From assembly GCA_036429605.1 (NCBI GenBank), contig JAVFKD010000004.1, positions 4,898,001 to 4,962,000 on the forward strand: a stretch of DNA of 64,000 nucleotides, given 5' to 3'. The first letter of the stretch is position 1; each line of letters begins with the position of its first letter. Origin of the DNA: Cladobotryum mycophilum (lineage: Eukaryota; Ascomycota; Sordariomycetes; Hypocreales; Hypocreaceae). Below, one piece after another: positions 11,953 through 23,954 of the stretch. A program made the position numbers and the translations under genes. The notes under the pieces are model-generated. The model was not told the origin of the DNA, made no database searches, and worked only from the letters and a program-made list of their open reading frames with translations.

Positions 11953-13250
11953 ATGAACTTCACCAGGAAAATCGATCGCGCCATGCAGTGGGCTGGCGAG
12001 AAGATGGGAGCCGAAGCCAAAGCCACCCACACGGACGAATTCAAGGCACTGGAGGCCGAAATGGATACCCGTCATGATGGTTCGTACAACCGTCTTCTCG
12101 TGCTAGAACAGAACACTAAAACTAACAATTACGGTATCATAGGTATGGAGCGACTCCACAAATCGATGAACCACTACACACGATGGGTTGGTCGCCGTTG
12201 CGAAGAAGACCGCAATCGCAGCACCCCTCTGGCCGCCCTTGGTCGAAACATGACGACCCACGGCGCCGAAATCGAGCAGGACTCGGAATTCGGTCGTTGC
12301 CTTGTAGCCATGGGAAATACCAACGAGCAAATCGCTGAGCTCCAAAACAGCTATCTGGACTGCGCCAATGCAACATGGGTTCAGCAAATCGAAAGAAACC
12401 TTGCCATGATGAAGGAATACCAGGTATGTAGCCCAGACTTACCCACGAGTCAGACGAATGCTCACCGCACATGGAACAGAGTGCCCGCAAGAAGCTTGAA
12501 AGTCGCCGACTCGCTTACGATGCCACCATGGCCAAGATGCAAAAAGGAAAGCGAGATGACATCCGTGTCGAGGAGGAGCTGCGCATCAACAAGACCAAGT
12601 TTGATGATTCCACTGAAGACGTCTACCGCCGCATGCAGGACATTAAGGAGGCCGAGGCCGACAGTGTTGCAGCCCTGACTTCCTTCCTTGACGCCGAATT
12701 GGAATATCACGAACGAGCTGCCAATGAGCTGCGTCAGCTGCGCAGGACATGGGCCGGCGTGAGCGCCACCCGGCCGCCTTCTCAGGGTGAATACGATCTC
12801 GACCGAGTCCAGTCAAACATCTCCACTCGATCGCAACACTTGGCACCTGTGCCTGTTAGTGCCTTTGAACCCTCAGAGGCTAATGCGCCGCCCCTTGCTC
12901 GGAAGCTCACGAGGACTATGACTTCTCGACCTGCACCACCGCCGCCTCCACCAGCATCTACCAGACCGCCACCTCTGATGAGGTCAGCCACGTTTGATAT
13001 TCGACACCAGGCCCGGGTCAATGCTGCGAGAGAAGATGCGTATAATGATGATACGTCGACATGCAGCGGTGATAACAGTCCTGTATCTGGAGATCGCAGC
13101 TTGAGTCCGGCAACCAGCTATGGAAGTCTTCATGGTAGCTGTCCCAATGCTATGACCGAGGCCAAGAAGGTCCCACCGCCGCCGCCTGTCAACAGGGCGA
13201 GGAAGCCTCCCCCACCCCCTGTTCCCCGCAAGGTTAACTTGGGATATTAA
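11953..13250 (+). CDS. BAR-domain protein with proline-rich tail, 392 aa
   Basis: The exons are 11953-12079, 12143-12423 and 12480-13250, with GT/AG introns of 63 and 56 nt. The spliced N-terminus reads from a basic amphipathic start (MNFTRKIDRAMQWAGEKMG) into a helical domain of about 250 residues. It contains RHDGMERLHKSMNHY, an EEDRNR segment and a last helix ending DFLDAELEYHERAANELRQLR. This is the BAR fold of fungal endophilin/amphiphysin-like proteins, which bind and curve membranes as dimers. The last 140 residues are disordered, with two polyproline blocks (APPPPPPAS and PPPPPVNRARKPPPPPVPRK) suited to SH3 binding. There is no SH3 domain of its own. A role in endocytosis or actin patches is likely by family. 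Confidence 0.9.
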
Positions 13251-13786
13251 TTCGATGTGAACATGGGAAGGCGTTCTTTATGACTTGTGCTTACAGTAAT
13301 TATGCCTGGCTTTGGTGCCTTTATAGAATGGTTTAGTTTATCCTGGGGCATGGCCGGGAGCTTGGAATGCGCCCCTGAGAGGAAAACATGAAGAGAAACA
13401 ATATACGATATCTTGGGTGCACTTTTCAGTGCCAGCAAAAGAGGGAACATGAATTAATATTAGCGCGATGATTTGCTCTCGTATTTTGGAGCACTCATGC
13501 ATTTATTTTCATAATCCAGTTGCCCGTAGTTAAAACCATTGAGAGTGATCATTGAGTGCGTGCGTCTAATGTCCATGTTGGAAGATGCCTGTGACACAGT
13601 GTTAGTAGACCCACATTCGCACGCGCTTCCGAAGCTGCTGAAGTAATTTGAGGCTGCAGGGGAGCTTCAACTTTGACGAAACAACTAAACTCCCACTCCT
13701 TTGCACATCTCACCATCAACTTCATCCGCTGCATCGTATTCTCACTCTTCTCTTGTCCGTATTATAATACGCTTGGTCTATTTAAA
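13251..13786. other. Intergenic between the BAR-protein and cyclin H genes
   Basis: No gene is seen. A CT-rich stretch just before 13787 is a plausible promoter and 5' UTR of the cyclin gene. Confidence 0.4.
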
Positions 13787-14873
13787 ATGGCTACCGAAGA
13801 CGAGCGCTATCGACAATCAAGCCAGTTCCGCTTCTGGTCCTTCTCGCCATCATCGCTTCAAGAGCTTCGATCCAAGACGAACTCGCTTGCCCAGCAGCAA
13901 ATCTCCCCTCGATTCCCGGCCGACGCCCAGCCCGAGTTTCTCACGCCCGAAGAAGAGACGAAGCTTGTTCAGTTCTTCACTACAGAGCTCATTCGCGCCG
14001 CCCAGTTTTGCGAATTACCTACCGAGATCCGTGCCACGGCCGCCATATTCCTGCGACGATTCTACATCACGAACTCTGTCATGACGTACCCGCCTACGGA
14101 GCTGCTCAAGACCTCGCTGTTCTTTGGCTGCAAGGCTGAAGGCTTCTATATCAGGTTGGCCAAGCTGGCCGAGATGTTTCCCAACACGACGAGCGAGCAG
14201 ATCCTCGCGGGAGAGTTTTTGCTCTGCCAGGGCATGCGCTTCGCGTTTGATGTCCGTCATCCGTTTAGAGCGCTCGAGGGAGCCATATTAGAACTGAGGA
14301 GAAGGCTGCCCCAAGAAGAGGGACGTATAAGCAAGGCGCATGCAAGAGCGAGAGACATCCTCAAGTTTAGCCCTCTCCTGACGGATGCCTATTTTCACTT
14401 CACACCTAGCCAGATTATGATGGCATCGTTGCTTATTGTAGATGCTGGGCTGGTCGATATTTTGATACCTGGCGCGCAGCAAACTGGCACTTCAGACGTG
14501 AGGGATAAGATCATCAAAACCATAGAGAGTTGTCGGACAATGCTTGAGCAGGAGCCTCCAGAGCGCATGAAGGACTATTGGGGACCAGTCAGTCAAGCTC
14601 TCCCACTCACTTGCCTACCGTTTGCTAACAGTTTTATAGCCGGAGATTGTCAAATCTATGAAACCTCTGCGTAAAAAGTTGCAGAAATGTAGAGACACCG
14701 ATCGAGCTGACCTCGTGGCACTGCAGCGAGCCAGGCGAGAACAAGCAGTGACGAAACCGAAGAAACCGACAGCACAAAACGATGCCACGGTATTTGGCGA
14801 GAACATGGACTCTAGAGATCCTAAGCGTAGGAAGCTGGAGAGTGCGGATGATATTTTTGGCCCAACGCTTTGA
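13787..14873 (+). CDS. ccl1: Cyclin H-like subunit of TFIIH/CAK (Ccl1 type), 344 aa
   Basis: The exons are 13787-14587 and 14640-14873; the 52-nt intron starts GTCAGT and ends TATAG. The ATG at 13787 is preferred over non-ATG codons upstream. The N-terminus has the cyclin H signature SSQFRFWSFSPSSLQELRSKTN. The first cyclin box follows, with EIRATAAIFLRRFYITNS and KTSLFFGCKAEG, then the second box. A basic KPLRKKLQK segment and a PKRRKLE nuclear signal lie near the end. Cyclin H activates the Cdk7/Kin28 kinase, which phosphorylates the RNA polymerase II tail and cell-cycle CDKs. Length and motif order are normal. Confidence 0.93.
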
Positions 14874-17800
14874 GCAACACCACGAAAGGTCTGCGACGGA
14901 GAAAATATATTTACCAGGAAGGTCATGATGCTGGCTTATTCTGGGGCCCTTGACTGGGTTTGATAGTGGGAAATTATGCTCTGGCATCTACGGAGTATTT
15001 ACAGCTCAGACTGTTTCAGTCTGCCTAATTGCAAAGATACATGGCTATTATAATTGCCGAGCTCGGGGGCTGCTTGGCACTTACCAGGAGATGCTTTCGG
15101 CTGGGTATAACCTCAATCAAATGCTACAGTTGCCTTGCGATCTGATTAAACGAGGGTACCCACCGGTTCAACAGCTTCATGGACAGGCCCCCCCCCCCCA
15201 CAGAGAGGTTGGCGATTTTGGAGCATTCGGTCCTTTTGCCTCCGCACTGGGGTTGGGGGTTTTTTTGGATCTGGGACTGTTCTGGGCGCATTCTCAAGCG
15301 AGGCATCAATAAATGCAAGGCAAGTTAGGACCTACGAATCTCGGGGGGAATATCACCACCAGTAGACTGCCATGTATATAGACAGCCATGAATTCAAGTG
15401 GAGGATAAAATAACAGCGTTTATAGAGGAGGATGTGAATGGGCATTTAGTAGTTGATAAACAAGGAATGATACAGCCACTCACAAGCTTGAAAGCAAGGT
15501 CATCTTTTATTTTACTCAAGCCATTGAGCAGGTTCTTGCGGGCCTTTTTTATTTTATTTACCCGTGACATGTTCCAGTGGAGTCTTTGCCCTTTTCCCAG
15601 ATGCCATTTCCAGCAATGCGGATCTCCGAGCGTCCCGACCTTTGGCAGCATCGAGGAATATATGTGGGTGGGTCTCATGTTGATGATGATGATGATGATG
15701 CGAAGATGATTGTCAGTTTTCCTATCCAAAAGGTATCAGCCCCCTTTTAGGTAGTAGATATATATCTCAAGTCATAGTGCAGAGAGGTCAGATCATATCA
15801 TGGAACGGGTATAAACCAATATCCTTCTAGAACACGGACCGCTTGTTGAAACGGAACGTTTCTATGAGAGGAACCTTGTCGATCATGTGCGGCTGTAAAA
15901 GGCATCCAAAGCGTCAAGGGTTTGGATGTGTGTGTGTGTGTGGGGTGCATCCTATATATGTGGAGAAAGAGACGGATGGACAGAAGAAGCAGGTTAGAAG
16001 ACTCGATACGAAACTTCAATCAGTATGATGGTAAGTGATGGCATTTGTAGTAATAGATAGATTGAGGGGAGTCTTTTTTTCGGCCCGAACATTTCACTTT
16101 TCGGCATTAGACAATGAAGTTAATATCGAAAATATGCCCTTATGCTTAATATGGCACTCGTTTTTGTTTGTTTGTGTTTTGTTCTTTGTTATTAACCTTA
16201 TCATTATGATTGATTAGATACCCTACGTAGGTAGATTGGGGAAACCATCCTGAAGCAGGCCTCGGAGCTCGCCCCGGAGATTTCACCGGGTGCTTTGTCC
16301 CGGATATTGAGCCCAACCACCCTCTTCTCCTCTTGAAGCTAAACTTGTGCTACCTATGTATGTACATGCATCGAGACATAGTCATAATGAATCATGATAT
16401 AGGTATGGATAGGCGTTTATGGAACGATCCATCAGTTCAAATCATCTCACGGAATATCGGTAAACTAGCTGCGTTGGGGTTGTATTTTGGTCCATCAATT
16501 ATAATCTCCGTGCAATAATTTTGTTTGGAGAAACGGACTTGTTGACAGGGAAAATCTTCGCTGGGAAAACTGGATGCTGGAGACAGAAAATGTCGGTGGG
16601 TTTGTTCGATCCCCCCATAGAAACTGTTCACCTCACCCCGTGAGACGAGGCCCCCCTCGGTTAAAACTCTGGGGGAGCATTTTCCCTCCCTTCGCATTCC
16701 AGGGTCGCTGGGCACGAAAATGCGGGGAGTAGCAGTAAATGGACGGAGAGAGGCTCGAGCTTATGGGGTTCCAGGGGTTACGTGACAAGCTTGGGGTTCG
16801 CGCGACACACATGGTAGACTATGACGACCCTTTGACATTGAACGATTTTGAACTGCTATTACTTCGTACTGTGTAATGTAATTGATAACTGCCTTGGGGA
16901 TCTGAATCAAGTCGCCTATAACACGCATTCTGATATACCTTGTGTGTCCAACGCCTAAGGTTCCTTGAATGCGCCAGCCAGCATACTGTCACTCTCATCC
17001 TTCGAACAAACGCCCATGTCTCAAGTTCTGGCGAGGCGAGCTTCGCTTTGCCCCATCTGGGCATCGTCTAATGGGGATCTCCGGATGCCACCACCCACCA
17101 CTTAATTTACCCCATCTCCCGTCCTTGGAGTCCCCGACTCAGGTACCACGTTTGTTAGCCCATCGATTGTAGAGTCCAAGGTTATACGAATACGTTGGTT
17201 GATGTAATGGCAGACCTTGGATGTCTGGATTTTAACTTTCTACCAGCACCTTTCTGTGCTGCCACTGTCCCCCGGCAATAAAGATGAATGCTCCGTCAGC
17301 TTGATTGATCGTCACAAGGCCGTGTGCAAAACCCCAGGGGATTGCAGAACCGCTCTCCTCCTTCTCCACATTGTTGCTCTTCTCCAAGGGACCAATCCAG
17401 GGCGGGTAGCAGGGCGCCATCCCGGCAATGGGTCGTCGCCAAGGTGCGCTTGGTTGCAGTACTGATCGGCACTGGAACTCGAACCTCCCCTCCCAAGCTT
17501 CCCTTCTCGTCCATTTTGTCTTCGGCCTGCTCACTTAGCTCCAGACTTGGGACCACCGGGGTAGGGCCGATTGGGCACTTGTGCCTGAATTGGTACATCT
17601 CCCAACAAGCATCCTGACTTGTCCACCATCCAAAGTTTACACGGGTAAGAAATTAGTGAGGCTGCGTCGAACTGGAGTCTTTTGTTTCTCTGTGACCTGC
17701 AGCCAAGCATGGTTCCGAGCATGGGCATTGCTACCTTTCGGTCTTCTCGTCTATGTGGGAACTAGAAGGCTGGGCCGACGATCGGAACGGGGTGTGGGGA

Positions 17801-17989
17801 GGCTTTGACGGCTTTCAGCATGTTGATTGTTGAATAAAAGGGGACGATCCTTCCCTCCAATTGTGAAGATCTTCGTTGCCAAAGTGTCTACTCATCCAAC
17901 AACAGTCTGGTAAACCTCCACAGCCAGGACTAGACGGACGATCTACAGTCGGTTACACAGCCTATCAACTACAGGCATACATAGAGAAG
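14874..17989. other. 3.1-kb gene-free region with simple repeats
   Basis: I find no gene I can defend; ORFs of 60-120 codons here lack start context and family features. It contains a C12 tract at 15188-15199, a (TGA)n run at 15681-15700 and a (TG)n run at 15927-15942. The final 150 bases, including AATAAAAGG near 17835, are likely promoter of the GH30 gene. A long non-coding transcript cannot be excluded. Confidence 0.45.
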
Positions 17990-19482
17990 ATGTTGTTCCT
18001 GTCGGTCCTCACCACTCTCGCTGCGGCTAGCACCGCCAGTGCTGCCGGCGCCTCTGCGTGGGCCTCCAGCGCCGATGGAAAGTACAAGCTCAGCAGCTAC
18101 ACTGCTCCCGTTCTCGGCGCCGGCAACCCGGGCATCAGCGACTGGAAGTTCACCATCAAGGAGAAGACGGGCAAGAAGCAGGTCGTCAAGGGTTTCGGCG
18201 CCTGCGTCACCGACGCCACCGTCTCGGCCTTCAACAAGCTCTCCGGCAACCTTCGTACCCAGCTGTTGAACGATTTGATGACCTCTGCTGGTCTCAACTT
18301 CAACCTCTTGCGTCACAGCATTGCCAGCTCTGATTTGTCTGCCGACCCGGCTTACTCGTATGCCGACAATGGCAACCAGCCAGACCCTAACCTGAACTCT
18401 TTCGGTCTCGGCGATCGAGGCAATGCCATGGTCAGCATGCTGGCTGAGATGCGAAAACTGCAGCCCCAGATGACCCTTCTTGGTTCACCTTGGGCCCCTC
18501 CCGGATGGATGCAAAAGGACGGCGTCATCATTGGCACCACCCAGAACAACAACCTGAACCACCAATACGTCAATGCTTATGCCAACTACTTTGTCAAGTA
18601 CCTGCAGGCCTATGAAAAGGGAGGTGCCCACGTTGATGCCATCACCATCCAGAACGAGCCCTTCAACAGCCGCGCTGGCATGCCCACCATGTACATTGAT
18701 GCCAATGAATCTGGTACTCTGATCCGCGACAACATTGGACCTGCTCTCCGCAATGCTGGCCTCAACACTCAGGTCTGGGCCTGGGACCACAACCAGGGTA
18801 AGCAAGCACTCTCATTTTTTATCCATCAAATAGCAACTTACTAACTTTGGATGTAGATGTTCCTTCATACCCTCAGACTGTCATCAACACTGCCAGCCAA
18901 TACGTCCAGGCTACCGGATGGCACTGCTACGCCGGTAACGACCCCGACCACTGGAAGGTCCTCACCGACTTCCACAACCAGTTCCCCAACAAGGAGCAGT
19001 ACATGACTGAGTGCTGGACCGCTGTTGGAACTACCGACTGGATCCACTCCTCCAGCTTTACCATGATGCCCCTGCAGAACTGGGCCAACGGTATCATTGC
19101 CTGGACTCTCGGCTCCTTCACCGGCGGTGGCCCCGCCCTATCTGGAGGCGATGCTTGCCACCAGTGCACTGGTATTGTCACTGTCAGCCCCGATGGCAGC
19201 GGCTACAAGAAGGAGATTGACTACTACATGATGGGACAGTTCTCCAAGTACATCCCCAAGGGCGCCACCGTTGTCGATGGCACCGGTAGCTATCTCTTCG
19301 ACGCCAACACCGGTCTGGAATCAGTCGCCACCATCAACCCCGACGGTACCCGCACGGTCGTCATCCAGAACAGATACAACAACGACGTTTGGGTCTCTGT
19401 TCAGGCCGAGTCCGAGGGCCAGCCATGGGGTGGACGTGTTCCTTCCAGGTCCGTCACCACGTGGGTTCTCCCCAAGGCTTAA
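17990..19482 (+). CDS. Secreted GH30 glycosidase, probable endo-beta-1,6-glucanase, 477 aa
   Basis: The exons are 17990-18797 and 18857-19482; the 59-nt intron (GTAAGC, ACTAAC, GTAG) restores HNQDVPSYP. Residues 1-18 are a signal peptide (MLFLSVLTTLAAASTASA). The GH30 TIM barrel begins at KGFGACVTDATVSAFNKLS. The acid/base is Glu223 in IQNEP and the nucleophile is Glu321 in MTECW. A C-terminal beta domain ends WGGRVPSRSVTTWVLPKA. Fungal members of this subgroup cleave beta-1,6-glucan of fungal cell walls, fitting mycoparasitism or wall remodelling. Glucosylceramidase activity is the alternative family function but less likely for a secreted fungal enzyme of this form. Codon use is strongly C-ending, suggesting high expression. 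Confidence 0.93.
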
Positions 19483-19994
19483 ATTTTTTTACCAAGTGCT
19501 ATGTATATGTATGTGAGATGGATTATGAAGTATGTACATAATTTGATATGAAGGATATGGAACTGGGCGGTCGGATGTTGGGCGGAAAAGAAGGAAATTG
19601 TATATAGAGCGACATGTGGCCGAGCTGTAAATACGCCATGAATGAACATAACTACTCATTTTTATATTGTCTGCTGGTCTGACTACTATGGATGCACTGA
19701 ACGATCCCATTTGTTGTAGACTGTCCCGTTTAATGAGCTGCTGCAGAATCGGGCGTGGTACACGATAAGAGGTTCGAGGTAGGGCTCCATCTTGGGTTCC
19801 ACCAGACGTGGCATTGAATATTGGGAATATTGGTGATTATTCTGCGACTGTATAATCTTAAAACATATGTATTTATTAGTGATGAGAAAGGATGCAAAGG
19901 AAACTGGGCAACATGTGTGGGTTTGCCGGTACACTAGTAAAGAAGAAAAAAGAGTCCGAGGGAGAGTGCTCTAGATCGTTTTCTGCCATCTTAT
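19483..19994. other. Intergenic, convergent 3' ends
   Basis: This lies between the GH30 stop and the 3' end of the first cysteine-rich peptide gene. No gene is seen. Confidence 0.4.
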
Positions 19995-20252
19995 TTATCC
20001 ATGGTGGCCAAACATGGAGAACCCGCTACCGTCCTGGCAAACGCATTTGTGTCCATCGCATGCACCCTCCATGTCTCCACGTGCTGCGCAATGATGAATA
20101 CAATAGTCGAGGTCGCAATGCTTTCGTTTGGTCTGCTCATGTCAGCTCATCTTGAGCCTGGAAATCGGTTCGGAGTGGGTGATGCTTACCATGGCCTCGA
20201 CAGACCCGATGCCCAAGAGAGCGGCGACGAAAAGGGCTTTCAAGATCTTCAT
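19995..20252 (-). CDS. Secreted six-cysteine CS-alpha-beta (defensin-like) peptide, copy 1, 62 aa
   Basis: The gene is complement(19995..20120, 20190..20252). Exon 1 encodes 21 residues that are essentially a signal peptide (MKILKALFVAALLGIGSVEA). The 69-nt intron starts GTAAGC and ends AAAG. Exon 2 encodes 41 residues with exactly six cysteines spaced C-x4-C-x3-C-x9-C-x4-C-x1-C, then a Gly/His-rich tail. The CxxxC plus CxC pattern is the hallmark of cysteine-stabilised alpha-beta peptides such as fungal and invertebrate defensins. The neighbour at 21049-21306 has the same spacing, orientation and intron position. Antimicrobial action is likely by fold, but a signalling or effector role is possible. 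The acceptor is weak (no pyrimidine tract), so expression needs confirming. Confidence 0.72.
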
Positions 20253-21048
20253 TTTGTGCGCGTGGAAGAGAGGCGACACCTTGAGATTGTAATTTGTTTG
20301 AAGATCAAGGTGCAGCCAAGGTCCTTTCATCAACCACAACGGCCACCGTTCTCTGCGCGACTTGCTGAAGCTGCCACTCAAGAACTCAGGAGATGTCTCA
20401 GTTTTGGTCAAATTTAGAAGATGATGACGCAGATAAGCGATGGGATTAGTGGTGAGAGCTTGGCATTAGGCAGGCCGTTTGCTTTCTCTTGGCCCAGATA
20501 AGCCATGGGCATTAATCTCGGCACCCGGGTACGGGAGATGAGGCCCAAGTTCTAGCTCCACTCTATCATCACCTTGCCAAAATCGACCTGGGTAGGGGGA
20601 TCACGGCGAATGAGCCATTGCTATGGGGGAATCATAACGGCAAGATTACATACACCACCATAGGACTGTGAATGGGGCCATAGCTGCACTGTAGGCGTCT
20701 TGATGATGAGCTGTCAATCGTGGCGAGTTAGTGCATAGAGACCACGATCTTCCCATCACTCAAATTCACAATTCACGAACCGCCTTGGAGGTCTGACAAT
20801 ATTCACGTCGCTCATGCAATGGGTTGGCGATCAGAGAACTGGATTGGTATAAATTGATATATGAACTCTGCCGGGCCCTTCACGTCCATCTTTGTTGAAC
20901 AATTGCCGCGCGCCTTACGGTCGTAACTCATAGAAGCGCATAGCTTTTCATCGCATTAAGCCATCGAAACACATCTTGTGTTATCAGGGAAATCGTACAA
21001 GATTCATAATTTTTTCAACGCTTTCCAACGTTCGTCGTCAGACTTCTC
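20253..21048. other. Spacer between the two cysteine-rich peptide genes
   Basis: This is about 0.8 kb with no further peptide-coding exon visible. It includes the promoter of copy 1 (minus strand) and the 3' flank of copy 2. Confidence 0.45.
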
Positions 21049-21306
21049 CTAGTTGTGAGGAGGTCGAGTGGGCTTAGGGATACTGGGAGTGGTGAAGCAG
21101 ACGCATTCACCCTTCTTGCAGATACCAGCAATGGCACCCTTCGCATCGCAGTCGTCCATGCACTTGTTCAGATCGCAGCTTGGTACGGGTGTCTGTGAGA
21201 AAGTTAGTTTTTCGCTGTCACTGTCTATCATGAGGTCTTGACTCACCTGAGCCTGAACAGACATGATGCCCAAGAAGAGAGCAGAGAGGACGGTGAATGC
21301 CTTCAT
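21049..21306 (-). CDS. Secreted six-cysteine CS-alpha-beta (defensin-like) peptide, copy 2, 67 aa
   Basis: The gene is complement(21049..21192, 21247..21306). Exon 1 gives 20 residues, a signal peptide (MKAFTVLSALFLGIMSVQA). The 54-nt intron is textbook (GTGAGT, AACTAAC, CTCACAG); because it is a multiple of three, the unspliced frame is also open. Exon 2 gives 47 residues with the spacing C-x4-C-x3-C-x9-C-x4-C-x1-C and a Pro-rich C-terminal tail. Spacing matches copy 1 exactly while most other residues differ, which is typical of diversifying secreted peptides. The fold assignment rests on cysteine pattern; function (antimicrobial or other) is inferred. Confidence 0.82.
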   Translation of the reverse strand: MKAFTVLSALFLGIMSVQAQVSQDLMIDSDSEKLTFSQTPVPSCDLNKCMDDCDAKGAIAGICKKGECVCFTTPSIPKPTRPPHN

Positions 21307-23771
21307 TTTGGGAGCAGAGAAAAATATTGTTGAATGGATATGGGAGTATTTGTCTGTAGAGATGATAAAGTAAGACAAGTGGGAGGTTTGATGACTTTAT
21401 ATCTTCGCTTTGAAGCGATATACTTGGTATACGTGACACGGTACGTCGGCATTCAGGGGCTGCTCATGAAGCGGCTAACAGCCCATCAAGGTCAAACATG
21501 TCACTCAATGTAACGTCAAAACTCGGGGTCGGCGACATTCCGACGCGGATCACCCCAGGTTTTGTGAGACAGTCAGTAGTTCGATGTAAGCCGGTCCCAT
21601 GGTGATCTCTACCGCTGCTCTGTGCTGTGTCCTCCATGGCTAGTTCCTGGATAGAGATGGTTAGCAGTTGCAAGACTCTCAACGTTGAGATATTAAGGTG
21701 ATGAGTTACTAGAACTTGGGAGGCCTGAATCTGATGTCATTTGCATCCCCTCCCTGAACATCTCACTTTGACATCTTGAAAACCTCGGTGAGTATACGAC
21801 GCACGGGCGGTAAGCTTGAAATAGATCTGTCAATGACGGAGACTTCTTTTTTTGCGGGGTGATCTACTCGGGGTTCCCGAACTTCTTTGAACGGTTTAAA
21901 GGACATGGTGAGTGTCTCATTCTAAAACTTGCCAACGGATAAGACCCGACTTCCGCATGTTGTAGCGGAAGTCGGGAAACACATGTGCAAGAGTTGTGAT
22001 TCTTTTGGTGCATCAATCACATGGATCTACATGGAGGTTGATCCAGTTGTGGCTTGGTTGTAGTCTAAGGATGTTGAAAGATTAGAACAGAAACTCCTTG
22101 CTTTCTGAGGGACGCTTTGCCCGTCGAAGATGGTGTGTTATTGCATAGGAACACTTTGTATTGAGGGCATCTTCGTGCCCATACCGGCGTACGCGTGTCT
22201 TTTGTGTTGAAAAGAAAAGACCAAGATTGGTTGGCATCTCTAGTTTTGCGATCAGAGACCTAGGCAGTAGGAAGGGAGTGAAGGGGATTGGACAGAGGGA
22301 GGCTAACTACAAGAACATTATAGAGTCATAGCAAACTCACGTCCACAGGAATAGAATAAAAGACTTTGTTACTCTCTGCCATTTTCCCCTACAGACTGAG
22401 ACTTGATGACCGATTTATTCCCACCTTTGGTTGCTGACATGCATCGTATCTGCAGATGTGTAATGCAGGAATGGGATATCTATAGCAGAGCGCTACAGTT
22501 AGCTTATTTCTTTGGGAAAATAGTCTTCTCGGAGGTAAAAGTAAACGTTACAGACATTGAGCCGTTCTCTACATGTTCTGCTCCGTGGTATTGGGGAGTA
22601 GTAAACTCAAAACGGCAACATCCGGCCGTCATGTATCCCAACTCGGCCAGGAGGGAGCAAATTTCGGAACGCTGGCCGAGCTGGAGGCAATGATCTGGTC
22701 TCGCCCCTTGAGAAAGTCTTCCTTTCTTTTGCAAGTAGAGCATAAGCTCTATCCACTGCGTCCTGCCGTCGGACTACGCCCGGGTCTTGCCCAGAAACCC
22801 ACAATGTTCATCTCGCCGCCAGTACAATACTTCTTGCGAAAACTAAGGCCTTCGTGGTGGAAATAACGGATGCTCAAACGCCAGTTCATTTCAACTTGGT
22901 GAGAGCAGTATGCTCTGCAACTTCCGGACCCAGATTAATTCCAAGACCATATTCAATCCAGATTAGGTTCGGTACGATGCCAAAAGACTTGTATCTGGTG
23001 CAGAACATCTCTTCACTGCTATAATCGCCACAAGTCTTTCGGACCGACCTCTTCGGTGAACTCATCGAGTATTTCCTCCATGCCAGTGACGTATCGTTGT
23101 CTCACGCCTAAAATGCTTATAAGCGAACGTAGCCATAAAAGCTCGTGTGGCCATGCAATACAGGAATGTGAAAATAGTTTATTGAGTTGACTAATGATCT
23201 TGAACCCAAGATCCAAAAGATTTTGAACAACTCCCAGATACCACTACTGATAGTAAACCTCCACTTGTATTTGATAGATGCCGTCATTCTCAATTCACCC
23301 TACTCGATCGACAGATTCAGGATACTCCGCCACAAGCTCATATTGGGTGGCAGACGTCACTGTCATTCGGCGTGGCTTCATCACAGTCGCGTGGGTTTTG
23401 GCCATTGACCTATCATTTCGCTTTATGGCGCAACATGCTATTGAACTATGACCGGGAACCCCGGAATCTACTGGTTAGTTGGAAGCGGGGGAAATATTGG
23501 CTCTTTGTGGAACAAAGCCCCAATATGTAGTTCGATTTAGAGTTTGGATCTCACAACGGTGTATCTACGCACGTATTTAAACTATGAAAGCCCTTCCCAT
23601 CCACCCACTGGTCAACACCAATTTAGACGAGCCCCTTTTAGTCAATACTCAGTCCAGAGACAGGTTGCTAGCCCAGCTTCGAGTTATTAGTTGTACCTGA
23701 GAGGCAAAATACTAACTCCCAGTTGACAGATTCGCAACGACCCAATACCCTTTACTACAGACGACATCAAT
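21307..23771. other. 2.5-kb gene-poor region
   Basis: Only short frames occur on both strands, none with a recognisable domain, signal peptide or convincing splice structure. No third copy of the cysteine-rich peptide was found. Confidence 0.4.
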
Positions 23772-23954
23772 ATGTGCTTTCCAGTTCGTCGACGTGCCGT
23801 TATAGTCCCTGCGGCACCAATGGCTAGACCGGTTGCATTTGTGCCAATGGCTCGACCAGCTGTAGTCGTGCCTGTCAGGCGTGTTGGAATGGGACCACGA
23901 ATGGGACCACCCATGGGACGGCCAATGGGAAGACCAATGGGACGGCGTTGGTAA
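23772..23954 (+). CDS. Possible micro-protein, 60 aa, Arg/Pro/Met repeat-rich
   Basis: A single short ORF whose product is composed of Arg, Pro, Val, Met and Gly. It starts MCFPVRRRA and ends in tandem GPPMGRPMGRPMGRRW units. The DNA shows a matching imperfect repeat of ATGGGACGGCCA type. A TATA-like TATTTAAAC lies about 200 bp upstream. It is strongly basic with no signal peptide. It may be a genuine small basic protein or a chance frame through a repeat; nothing in the family knowledge I have settles this. Confidence 0.35.
   Translation: MCFPVRRRAVIVPAAPMARPVAFVPMARPAVVVPVRRVGMGPRMGPPMGRPMGRPMGRRW

Noticed and set aside
15398..15709. Overlapping 103- and 111-codon ORFs on opposite strands
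   Set aside because: Both contain the (TGA)n microsatellite translated as poly-Met or poly-Ile and show no protein-like composition.
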